Below, one piece after another: positions 1 through 6,896 of a stretch of DNA of 48,153 nt (positions within the stretch are counted from its first letter, which is position 1; every line of letters begins with the position of its first letter). Below the pieces are notes generated by a model. That model searched no databases. It was not told the DNA's origin and saw only the letters and a program-made list of their open reading frames with translations. Origin of the DNA: an uncultured Collinsella sp. (GTDB lineage Bacteria > Actinomycetota > Coriobacteriia > Coriobacteriales > Coriobacteriaceae); NCBI GenBank assembly GCA_902464485.1, contig CABQJJ010000010.1, forward strand, positions 1 to 48,153, in the 5' to 3' direction. The position numbers were made by a program, and so were the translations under genes.

Positions 1-2
1 TC

Positions 3-119
3 CTTCCGCTTGGCTACGACGGCGAGACCATTTTGAATCTTGAATTCGATAACGGCGATAAGTCTGCTACGTATCGTTTTGAGGTCGGTTCGGGCGACAT
101 GTCGTTTGATCCGGAGTGA
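3..119 (+). CDS. 3' end of an unidentified protein (partial)
   Basis: An open frame runs from the window edge to a TGA at 117-119 and encodes the last 38 residues of a protein ending SGDMSFDPE. The tail is acidic and polar and has no recognisable motif. The start lies outside the window. A strong hairpin terminator follows about 50 bases later, which supports this being a real gene end. The function cannot be given from this fragment. Confidence 0.5.
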   Translation, partial: LPLGYDGETILNLEFDNGDKSATYRFEVGSGDMSFDPE

Positions 120-166
120 CATGCGGTTTTCGGAGATCGGTACATATAGGCATGCTCTTTGATGGA

Positions 167-205
167 GGCGCCGGAGCCGTGACGGGCTTCGGCGCCTTTG
201 CCTTT
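167..205 (+). terminator. Rho-independent terminator after the partial first gene
   Basis: The 12-bp arms at 167-178 and 185-196 pair completely apart from one G-U wobble, around a 6-base loop. They are followed by the T-rich stretch TTTGCCTTT. The structure sits between the TGA at 119 and elp3. Confidence 0.75.
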
Positions 206-210
206 ACAAT
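205..210 (+). promoter_or_regulatory. Putative -10 element of elp3, probably giving a leaderless mRNA
   Basis: TACAAT at 205-210 matches the sigma-70 -10 consensus at five of six positions. Transcription would start about 7 bases downstream, at or next to the elp3 ATG at 217. No Shine-Dalgarno sequence precedes that ATG, which fits a leaderless transcript. No convincing -35 box was seen. Confidence 0.45.
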
Positions 211-216
211 GGGGAC

Positions 217-2124
217 ATGGAACAGATTATCTTGAACATACTCGAGGCTCTGCGTCGCGGCGAGACCGTGGACGACAAAGCGCTCGTCAAACTGATACAT
301 GCCGAGGCGCGCCGTGAGGGTGCCGACAAACGCGATTTGGCCAAGCGCCGTCTGCTGCCGTTCTACCAGCGGGTTAAACGTGAGGAGCCGGCTCGCTGGG
401 CTGGGTGGAATGTTGATGTCGAATTGGAGCGTCAACTGCTGCAGGTCCTGCGTATGAAGCCTCGTCGCACGGCTTCGGGCGTGGCGACCATTACCGTCAT
501 CACCAAGCCGTGGCCGTGCTCGGGCGATTGCCTGTTTTGCCCCAACGACCTGCGCATGCCCAAGAGCTATCTGCACGCTGAGCCGGCGTGTGCCCGTGCG
601 GAGCAAAACTGCTTCGATCCGTATCTGCAGGTGAGTGCCCGTTTGACGGCGCTTTCGCAAATGGGGCATGCGACCGATAAGATCGAGCTCATTGTGCTCG
701 GTGGCACCTGGAGCGACTATCCGCAAGGGTATCAGGCATGGTTTATGTCGGAGCTCTTCCGTGCGCTCAATGACGATGCCGTCGCCGGCGTGGCGGCCAA
801 CCCCATGCTGGCGCGTCCGGGCATCAGTCGTGCCGAGGCAGGGCGCCTGCTCGATGACGCTCCCGCCGATGCGCTGCCGCCGGTGGTAGCAGAGCGCCGC
901 GAGTGCTATCGGGCAGCCGGCATTGCGACAGACGAGGCTGAGCTTACTGCCGGTGTTGCTGACGAGCAGGGGCGTGTGGATGCCGCCGTGGGTGGCTATA
1001 ACCGCGCGGTGCGTCGTCTGTACGGCCCCGGTACGCCGTGGGGCGAGGTCGCCGAGTGGCAGACGGCAACGATGGAGGAGCTTGAGCGCCAGCAACGCAT
1101 CAACGAGACGGCGAAGCATCGCGTGGTGGGGCTCGTTATCGAGACGCGCCCCGATGCCGTAACGCCGCAGGCCCTCACGCTCATCCGCCGCCTGGGCTGC
1201 ACCAAGATCCAGATGGGTATTCAGAGTCTCGACCAACACCTGCTCGATATCAACGAACGTCGCATTTCGGTGGCGCAGATCGAGCGGGCGTTTTCGCTTG
1301 CGCGCCTGTTTGGCTTTAAGATCCACGCGCATTTTATGCTTAACTTGCTGGGTGCCACGCCCGAGGGGGACAAGCGCGACTACGAGTACTTTATGACCGA
1401 GGAGGCCTTTATGCCCGACGAGGTCAAGGTCTACCCGTGCGCGCTCATCGAGGGCTCGCGTCTGGTGGGCTGCTATGAGCGCGGCGAGTGGCGCCCTTAT
1501 ACCGAGGAAGAGCTGCTCGATGTGTTGGCCGACGACATCGTGGTGACGCCGGCGTTTTGCCGCATCAGTCGCATGATCCGCGACTTTAGTTCCGATGACA
1601 TCATGGTGGGCAACAAGAAACCCAACCTGCGTCAGCTCGTTGAGAACCGCCTGGCTGCTCGGGGTGACGGTGCGACGGTGCGCGAGATTCGCTATCGCGA
1701 GATCAGCACGGCGGGTGCCGACTTGGATGAGCTGATCCTTGACGAGGAAGTGGCGTACGAGACGCCGGTGACGCACGAGCGCTTTTTGCAATGGGTGACG
1801 CCCGAGGGCAAGATTGCGGGCTTTTTGCGGCTGTCGCTTCCCGACCGCGCTTTTGTTGCCGCACATGCGGACGAGTTGCCGACGACGCCGGACGAGGCGA
1901 TGATTCGCGAGGTGCACGTGTATGGCATGGCGGCGCGCGTTGGTGATCAGGGCCAGGCGGCCCAGCACCATGGACTGGGTCGGTCGCTGGTGGAGCGTGC
2001 ATGCCATATTGCTCGGGACGCGGGCTATACGCACATCAACGTGATCAGCGCAATTGGTACGCGCGAGTACTATCGTCACCTGGGTTTTTGCGACCATGGT
2101 CTCTATCTGCAAAAGGAGCTCTAG
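217..2124 (+). CDS. elp3: Elp3-family tRNA U34 modification enzyme (radical SAM / acetyltransferase)
   Basis: The 635-residue protein belongs to the Elp3 family, which installs the carboxymethyl group on uridine 34 of tRNA using acetyl-CoA and S-adenosylmethionine. The radical SAM cluster motif is visible as PCSGDCLFCPND near residue 105, with three cysteines spaced CxxxCxxC, followed by an Elp3-like IELIVLGGTWSDYP segment. The last 80 residues form a GNAT acetyltransferase domain, with IREVHVYGMA, an acetyl-CoA loop around HHGLGRSLVE, and GTREYYRHLGF. Length and domain order match bacterial and archaeal Elp3. No Elp1 or Elp2 partner is nearby, as expected for a bacterial stand-alone enzyme. 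The ATG has no ribosome binding site and lies just after a -10 box. The next gene starts on the base after the stop, so the two are probably co-transcribed. Confidence 0.9.
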   Translation: MEQIILNILEALRRGETVDDKALVKLIHAEARREGADKRDLAKRRLLPFYQRVKREEPARWAGWNVDVELERQLLQVLRMKPRRTASGVATITVITKPWPCSGDCLFCPNDLRMPKSYLHAEPACARAEQNCFDPYLQVSARLTALSQMGHATDKIELIVLGGTWSDYPQGYQAWFMSELFRALNDDAVAGVAANPMLARPGISRAEAGRLLDDAPADALPPVVAERRECYRAAGIATDEAELTAGVADEQGRVDAAVGGYNRAVRRLYGPGTPWGEVAEWQTATMEELERQQRINETAKHRVVGLVIETRPDAVTPQALTLIRRLGCTKIQMGIQSLDQHLLDINERRISVAQIERAFSLARLFGFKIHAHFMLNLLGATPEGDKRDYEYFMTEEAFMPDEVKVYPCALIEGSRLVGCYERGEWRPYTEEELLDVLADDIVVTPAFCRISRMIRDFSSDDIMVGNKKPNLRQLVENRLAARGDGATVREIRYREISTAGADLDELILDEEVAYETPVTHERFLQWVTPEGKIAGFLRLSLPDRAFVAAHADELPTTPDEAMIREVHVYGMAARVGDQGQAAQHHGLGRSLVERACHIARDAGYTHINVISAIGTREYYRHLGFCDHGLYLQKEL

Positions 2125-3003
2125 ATGAACAAGCCGAGTGTTTCTGCTGGCGTCGTTGCCGGCGTTGCTCTGGGAGCCGCGGCGCTTGGTGCGGCCGCCG
2201 TCGCTGTTCGTGCTGCCTGTCTGCAGGTTGCGCGAACTCGCAATGGGTTGGCGCGTGTGAAACGCGTGCACGATGAGAGCGGCGATGAGATTCGCGTGCT
2301 GGTGCAAGGCGGCGTCTACCAAAGCGCGAGTTACGTTGGCGAGCGTTGGGCGGAACCCGTCTTTGCGTACTATCGTGCGTTTGACGACGTGTTTGAGGCC
2401 GAGGGCGCAATGCGTGACGCTTATGGTCACGGTATCGACCGCATGCTTATGCTGGGCGGCGGCGGGTTTGCCTATCCTAAGTTCGCTCTGATGTCGCACG
2501 AGAGCTTGCGCATGGACGTCATCGAGTATGACGGAGAGATTACGCGCCTGGCGCGTCGCTGGTTCTACCTAGACGAGCTGGAGCGCGCGGCGGGCGATCG
2601 CCTGCGGGTGATAACCGCTGAGGCTCGCTCGTATTTGGGTGTGACGAGCGTGGGCCATCGTCGCTACGACGTGGTCGTGAGCGATTGCTTTGGCGGTGCC
2701 GAGCCTGTGCGCGGGCTGGCGACCGTTGAGGCGCTGCGCCTGGTGCGGGGCAGCCTGAACCTCGGGGGTATCTACGTGGCCAATATCGTGAGCGCAAACG
2801 AGGGGAGCGATGTGACGTTCCTGCGCGACTGTGCCGCCACGGCGCTTGAGGTGTTCGACCACGCCTGGGTGGTCCCATGTGGCGATGCAGAGTTCGGCGG
2901 CGAGGAGAATTATCTGCTCATCGCCAGCAACGGCGACTACGCTTTTGCCGAAGCCGTGCCCTTCGACACGGACTTCCTTGGCACCGTCCTTCACGACAAG
3001 TAA
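2125..3003 (+). CDS. Spermidine synthase-like, SAM-dependent methyltransferase-fold protein
   Basis: The protein has 292 residues. Residues 7-31 are a hydrophobic Ala/Val/Gly-rich segment that looks like a membrane anchor or signal. The remainder has a Rossmann core like spermidine synthase: a glycine-rich loop MLGGGGFAYPK near residue 113, an acidic strand end (DVIEYDGEI) suited to holding the nucleoside, and YDVVVSDCFGG near residue 183. This resembles the SpeE-like proteins often annotated 'fused MFS/spermidine synthase', without the MFS part. The substrate is unknown; true spermidine synthesis is not assured because no SpeD or other polyamine gene is nearby. It directly abuts elp3 (TAG then ATG), so translation is probably coupled. 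It converges on the helicase gene at 3031. Confidence 0.7.
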   Translation: MNKPSVSAGVVAGVALGAAALGAAAVAVRAACLQVARTRNGLARVKRVHDESGDEIRVLVQGGVYQSASYVGERWAEPVFAYYRAFDDVFEAEGAMRDAYGHGIDRMLMLGGGGFAYPKFALMSHESLRMDVIEYDGEITRLARRWFYLDELERAAGDRLRVITAEARSYLGVTSVGHRRYDVVVSDCFGGAEPVRGLATVEALRLVRGSLNLGGIYVANIVSANEGSDVTFLRDCAATALEVFDHAWVVPCGDAEFGGEENYLLIASNGDYAFAEAVPFDTDFLGTVLHDK

Positions 3004-3030
3004 GTCTCCCCGTCCCAAAAAAGACTGGTC

Positions 3031-5475
3031 TTAGGCGTGGTCGCGCCAGCTGCGGACACGCTGCTTCATGCCCTCTATGTCGAGCACGCCTTCGGCGAAG
3101 CCCTTGCGCACGAGCTCCTCGGGAACGTACTCGTCGTAGCGATCAAAATAAGGCACCTCGCCGGGATAGACGAGCTCGATGGGATCGAAGTCCTTCTCGG
3201 CCTCGGCGGCGAGCACCTCAAAGAATGTCTCCTCGTCGGCCTTCATTTTAAACTGCATAAAGTACGGGCGTGACGGGTCAAGTCCGTGAAGGCCCAGCTC
3301 CGCGGCACATTTAATCTTGAGCATGCGCTCGAGCGCCAAAAAGGCGTAACTTCCCAACCAGGGGAAGAGCACCCAGGTGTCGCCGCCCAGGTTAATGAGC
3401 GGCTTGGTTCCCGCACCCGAAATATCGGCCGTATGACGAGCCTGCGCTAAGCGGGCCCGTGCGTTACCCATGAGGTACGGATATGTCGCGTGCTCGTTGA
3501 GCGCCTTGCGCATGCGCTCGAGTACGTGTGTATTGATGTCGCCGGGGCAGTCGCCAAAGTAGGCCGGCACACGGCCCTTGACCTGCGTGGCAAAGACGGC
3601 ATGGCGCTTCCAGTCCACTTCCTCGACAATCCAGCAGCGTCCGGCGATGGCGATGCGCTCGCCAGGTGGTGGCGGGTTGACAATCGTGCCCAGCTCGGCC
3701 GATTCGCTGCGAACGGTAAACTCCTCGTTTTCCTGGAATACGGCGTAGAACTTAAAGTTGTTAATGATGCGCTCGCCCGCGAGACCCACGATGAGCCCAC
3801 CGCCCTCGGTGACCTGGATGTGGTCGATCTTGATGAGGTGACGCAGCAGTATGCGATAGTCATCGGCCGAGATGCGATGGAAATAGCTGAGTGTGAGCAC
3901 GCGCTGGGCAAGTTCGGCCGGCGTGAGCTCTCCGGTGCTGGCGAGGGTCGACATGGTCTGGTGATAGAGCAGGCTGTAAGGGAGTCGATCGAGCTCGGGC
4001 GGCTCGACCCACTTTTCCTCGCGATAGAGTTGTACGAGCGCGATGCCTTGCAGGAGCTTCCACGGAATGGTCTCGGGCATCATCGTGCGCGGCTCGGGCT
4101 CTTCCTCGCGCATGACGAACCACATCTCGGGCGGAAGATCGCGGCGTCCCGTGCGGCCCATACGCTGCAAAAAGGAGCTGACGGTAAACGGCGCGTCGAT
4201 CTGGAAGGCGCGCTCCAGACGGCCGATATCGATGCCAAGCTCAAGCGTAGAGGTGGTGACGGTCGTCTGTGCCTGTTCCTCGTCGCGCATAAGCTCTTCT
4301 GCCGTCTCGCGCAACGATGCCGAAAGATTGCCGTGATGGATGAGGAAACGGTCGGGCTCGTGTCGGCTCTCGCAGTAGCTGCGCAGCATGGAGCATACGG
4401 CCTCCGCCTCTTCGCGCGAGTTGGCAAAGACCAGGCACTTGCGGCCGCGCGTGTGCTCAAAGATATAGCCCATGCCGGGGTCGGCGTTGTCTGGTGCTGT
4501 GTCGGTGGGGCTGAGTAATGCCTGTTCGGGTGCTCGGGGGATGTTGACTTCGCCCTCGGGGGCCGAGGAAGTTCGGCGGTCCTTGGGTGCGGCCTTGCCC
4601 CGTGCCCGCTCGCGACGTTGACGGCGCTCCTCCTGTGTGAGCTGTCCGCTGTGGCGCATGTCTTGGGTGTCGGCCGGCAGTGCCGCGGGCGCCGCTGCCT
4701 CAATGCGCTCGCACGCAAGCACTTCGGCCTCTTGAGGGCCCATGCTCTCGAATCCCCGCTGCTGCGCCTGGGGGCCCGAGTTGTAGAAGTGCTCCATGGA
4801 GATACGCCACACGCGGCGCGGTTCTTCAAAGCGGGGGATAACGCAGTCGCGCCCCGTTCCCTGTGAGAGAAAAGCGCCCGTGCGCTCGGGGTCGCCGATA
4901 GTGGCCGAAAGGCCAATGCGGCGAGGTTGCACGCCGGCCATGCGCGAGAGTCGCTCGATAAGGCAGAGCGTTTGCCCGCCACGGTCGCCGCGCATGAGCG
5001 AATGGACCTCGTCGATGACCACATAGCGCAGGTCGCAGAACATGCGCGGGATCGCCATGTGCTTATGGATCAGGAGTGCCTCGAGCGACTCGGGCGTAAT
5101 CTGCAAGATGCCGCTCGGCTTTTTGATGAGCTTTGTCTTGTGCGACTGCGAGACATCGCCATGCCAGTGCCAGACGGGGATGTCGGCTTCTTCGCACAGG
5201 TCATTGAGACGGACGAACTGATCATTGATGAGTGCCTTGAGGGGGCCAATGTAGAGAGCGCCAACGCTTGCGGGCGGGTTCTCCCAAAACTCGGTCAGGA
5301 TGGGAAAGAAGGCCGCTTCGGTTTTGCCGGAAGCTGTGGATGCCGTCAGGAGTACATTGTCTTGTGTGTTAAAGATGGCATCTGCTGCCGCAACCTGGAT
5401 GGAGCGCAGACTCTCCCAATCGTGGGAGTAGATGAAGTCTTGGATAAACGGGGCGTAGCGGTCAAAGGCGTTCAC
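3031..5475 (-). CDS. Lhr/BrxHI-like superfamily 2 DEAD/DEAH helicase
   Basis: This is an ATP-dependent superfamily 2 nucleic-acid helicase. The chosen start is a GTG at 5475, preceded at 4 bases by the perfect site AAAGGAGG, giving 814 residues. A longer frame to an ATG at 5505 would bury that site. Visible motifs are Walker A TASTASGKTEA (44-54), DEVH (155-158), GLSATIGDP, LGIDIGRLE and the arginine-finger motif QRMGRTGRRD. The C-terminal half resembles Lhr-type helicases. Between the two RecA-like lobes, roughly residues 270-340, lies a hydrophilic Arg- and Pro-rich insertion. It is the last gene of a three-gene module with the BrxD-like ATPase (116-base gap) and the TerB protein. In type 2 BREX, an Lhr-like helicase (BrxHI) is similarly paired with BrxD, so a defence or DNA-processing role is inferred, not shown. 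Confidence 0.85.
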   Translation of the reverse strand: MNAFDRYAPFIQDFIYSHDWESLRSIQVAAADAIFNTQDNVLLTASTASGKTEAAFFPILTEFWENPPASVGALYIGPLKALINDQFVRLNDLCEEADIPVWHWHGDVSQSHKTKLIKKPSGILQITPESLEALLIHKHMAIPRMFCDLRYVVIDEVHSLMRGDRGGQTLCLIERLSRMAGVQPRRIGLSATIGDPERTGAFLSQGTGRDCVIPRFEEPRRVWRISMEHFYNSGPQAQQRGFESMGPQEAEVLACERIEAAAPAALPADTQDMRHSGQLTQEERRQRRERARGKAAPKDRRTSSAPEGEVNIPRAPEQALLSPTDTAPDNADPGMGYIFEHTRGRKCLVFANSREEAEAVCSMLRSYCESRHEPDRFLIHHGNLSASLRETAEELMRDEEQAQTTVTTSTLELGIDIGRLERAFQIDAPFTVSSFLQRMGRTGRRDLPPEMWFVMREEEPEPRTMMPETIPWKLLQGIALVQLYREEKWVEPPELDRLPYSLLYHQTMSTLASTGELTPAELAQRVLTLSYFHRISADDYRILLRHLIKIDHIQVTEGGGLIVGLAGERIINNFKFYAVFQENEEFTVRSESAELGTIVNPPPPGERIAIAGRCWIVEEVDWKRHAVFATQVKGRVPAYFGDCPGDINTHVLERMRKALNEHATYPYLMGNARARLAQARHTADISGAGTKPLINLGGDTWVLFPWLGSYAFLALERMLKIKCAAELGLHGLDPSRPYFMQFKMKADEETFFEVLAAEAEKDFDPIELVYPGEVPYFDRYDEYVPEELVRKGFAEGVLDIEGMKQRVRSWRDHA

Positions 5476-5479
5476 GAGG

Positions 5480-5487
5480 CCTCCTTT
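5480..5487 (-). promoter_or_regulatory. Strong ribosome binding site fixing the helicase GTG start
   Basis: Read on the minus strand, AAAGGAGG lies 4 bases before a GTG at 5475. It decides the start codon against the ATG 30 bases further upstream. Confidence 0.8.
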
Positions 5488-5556
5488 CAAAAGCGAATCT
5501 CTCAACGCTGCGGGCAGTGGCTTGCTGCATTATTGCTTCGACGTTTGCCCAGATAA

Positions 5557-5593
5557 AACCTGCCAAAATAAACCTGTCCCTTTTTGGCAGGTT
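5557..5593. repeat. 12-bp inverted repeat at the end of the BrxD-like gene
   Basis: AACCTGCCAAAA at 5557-5568 and its exact complement at 5582-5593 enclose a 13-base loop. The right arm overlaps the stop codon of the ATPase gene. On the minus strand the stem is followed by TTTTAT, so it could act as a weak terminator or as an RNA-stability element between the ATPase and helicase genes. The loop holds AACCTGTCCC, a partial copy of the arm, which suggests a dispersed repeat rather than a simple terminator. Confidence 0.65.
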
Positions 5594-6896
5594 AGATGGT
5601 GAATTCGGCGAAGTTACGGTCGCCGCCTGCGGTGCCGGTGCCGCCTGTTGCAGTTGCCGGCGCCAGCGCGTCGCCGCCGACGCTTTGCAGCAGCTCGGCC
5701 ACGTTGGCGTCGGGGTTTTGGCATAGGATGTCGAGCAGCTCGATAAAGTCACGAATGACTTCACGCGGCGTCAGATGCGTGTCGGCTCCCACGCGACCGA
5801 ACTCGATCTTGAGGAAGTCCACCAAGTCGCTCTCGGTAAGCGTGGGCGTCCAGCCAAAGTAGCCGGCGTGAATTTGCATGAGTTTTTCGATCAGTACTAG
5901 CAGCTCCTCGTAGGTGAGTGGCTGCAGACGGATGATGGGCGCGAGCATGTCCTTAAGGTCCTTGCGCGCAAAGCGACCCTGAGCGAGTCGGCTGCGCAGG
6001 GCCTCGTAGGAGAACACGCCGCGGCGGCGGTCTTCGATGGAGGTTGGCGTGCCGCCCATGATCATGCCCAGGTACTGCGCCTTGCCCTGAAGCGTGTCGT
6101 TGTACATGGTCAGGATTTTCTCGTAGTTGTACTGGCGCGTGATGGCGTTGGGAATCTTATACAGATTCACGAGCTCGTCGATGAGCACCAGCATACCCTT
6201 GTAGCCGCTGCAGACCAAAAAGCGCGCAATGAGCTTGACGTAGTCGTACCAGTCGTCATCGCTGATGATGGTTGAGGAACCCAGTTCGGCGCGAGCCTCG
6301 CTCTTGGTGCGGTATTCGCCGCGGATCCATTTGGTTACGCGGCTCATGGCCTCTTCGTCGCCCTCGGATACGGCCGTGCGATAGCGGCGAAGCATGCGGG
6401 TGAAGTCGAAGCCGTGGACCATCTCCTCGAGCGGGGCCAGTTGGGCATTGACGGCAGACTCGTCGGCATCGGCACACGAGACGACCCAACGATCCAGGAT
6501 AAGGTTGAGCGCACCGCCTTCGGGGCGCGTCTTGGTCGATATGTTGCGGATGAGCTCGCGGTAGGTGGCAAGGCCTTGTCCCTGGCCGCCCTGCAGACGG
6601 CGCTCAGGGGATAGGTCGGCATCGGCGACGACGAATCCCTCGCCCATGGCGTGCGTGCGGATGGTTTGGAGCAAAAAGCTCTTGCCGGCGCCGTAGCGAC
6701 CGACTAGAAACCGGAAACTCGCGCCACCGTCGGCGATGAGACTCAGGTCGGTGAGCAGGGCGCGGATCTCGACCTCGCGCCCTACGGTGATGTAGGGAAG
6801 GCCGATGCGCGGGACCACGCCGCCCTTGAGCGAGTTGAGAATGACGGCGGCGACGCGCTTGGGCACGCGGGGTGCTGCGGATGCGGTATCACTCAT
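5592..6896 (-). CDS. BrxD-like P-loop ATPase (DUF2791 / BREX ATP-binding domain family)
   Basis: The protein has 434 residues. The Walker A motif GRYGAGKS lies at 66-73 and Walker B LVLIDE at 236-241. The N-terminal block (ILNSLKGGVVPRIGLPYITV, then GREVE) and the order of motifs match the DUF2791 family, which includes BrxD of type 2 BREX. These are STAND/AAA-like ATPases thought to power multi-protein nucleic-acid assemblies; the exact activity is not established. The ATG lies within the last 8 bases of the TerB gene, so translation is coupled, and the helicase gene follows after 116 bases. No methylase (PglX), phosphatase (PglZ) or BrxC is present in the window, so this is not a standard BREX locus. 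The family assignment is confident; the role is inferred. Confidence 0.82.
   Translation of the reverse strand: MSDTASAAPRVPKRVAAVILNSLKGGVVPRIGLPYITVGREVEIRALLTDLSLIADGGASFRFLVGRYGAGKSFLLQTIRTHAMGEGFVVADADLSPERRLQGGQGQGLATYRELIRNISTKTRPEGGALNLILDRWVVSCADADESAVNAQLAPLEEMVHGFDFTRMLRRYRTAVSEGDEEAMSRVTKWIRGEYRTKSEARAELGSSTIISDDDWYDYVKLIARFLVCSGYKGMLVLIDELVNLYKIPNAITRQYNYEKILTMYNDTLQGKAQYLGMIMGGTPTSIEDRRRGVFSYEALRSRLAQGRFARKDLKDMLAPIIRLQPLTYEELLVLIEKLMQIHAGYFGWTPTLTESDLVDFLKIEFGRVGADTHLTPREVIRDFIELLDILCQNPDANVAELLQSVGGDALAPATATGGTGTAGGDRNFAEFTI

Noticed and set aside
67..2499. 810-residue open frame on the minus strand
   Set aside because: It is the antisense of elp3 and its neighbour. It has no domain pattern and spans two real genes; long antisense frames are common with this strong GC bias.
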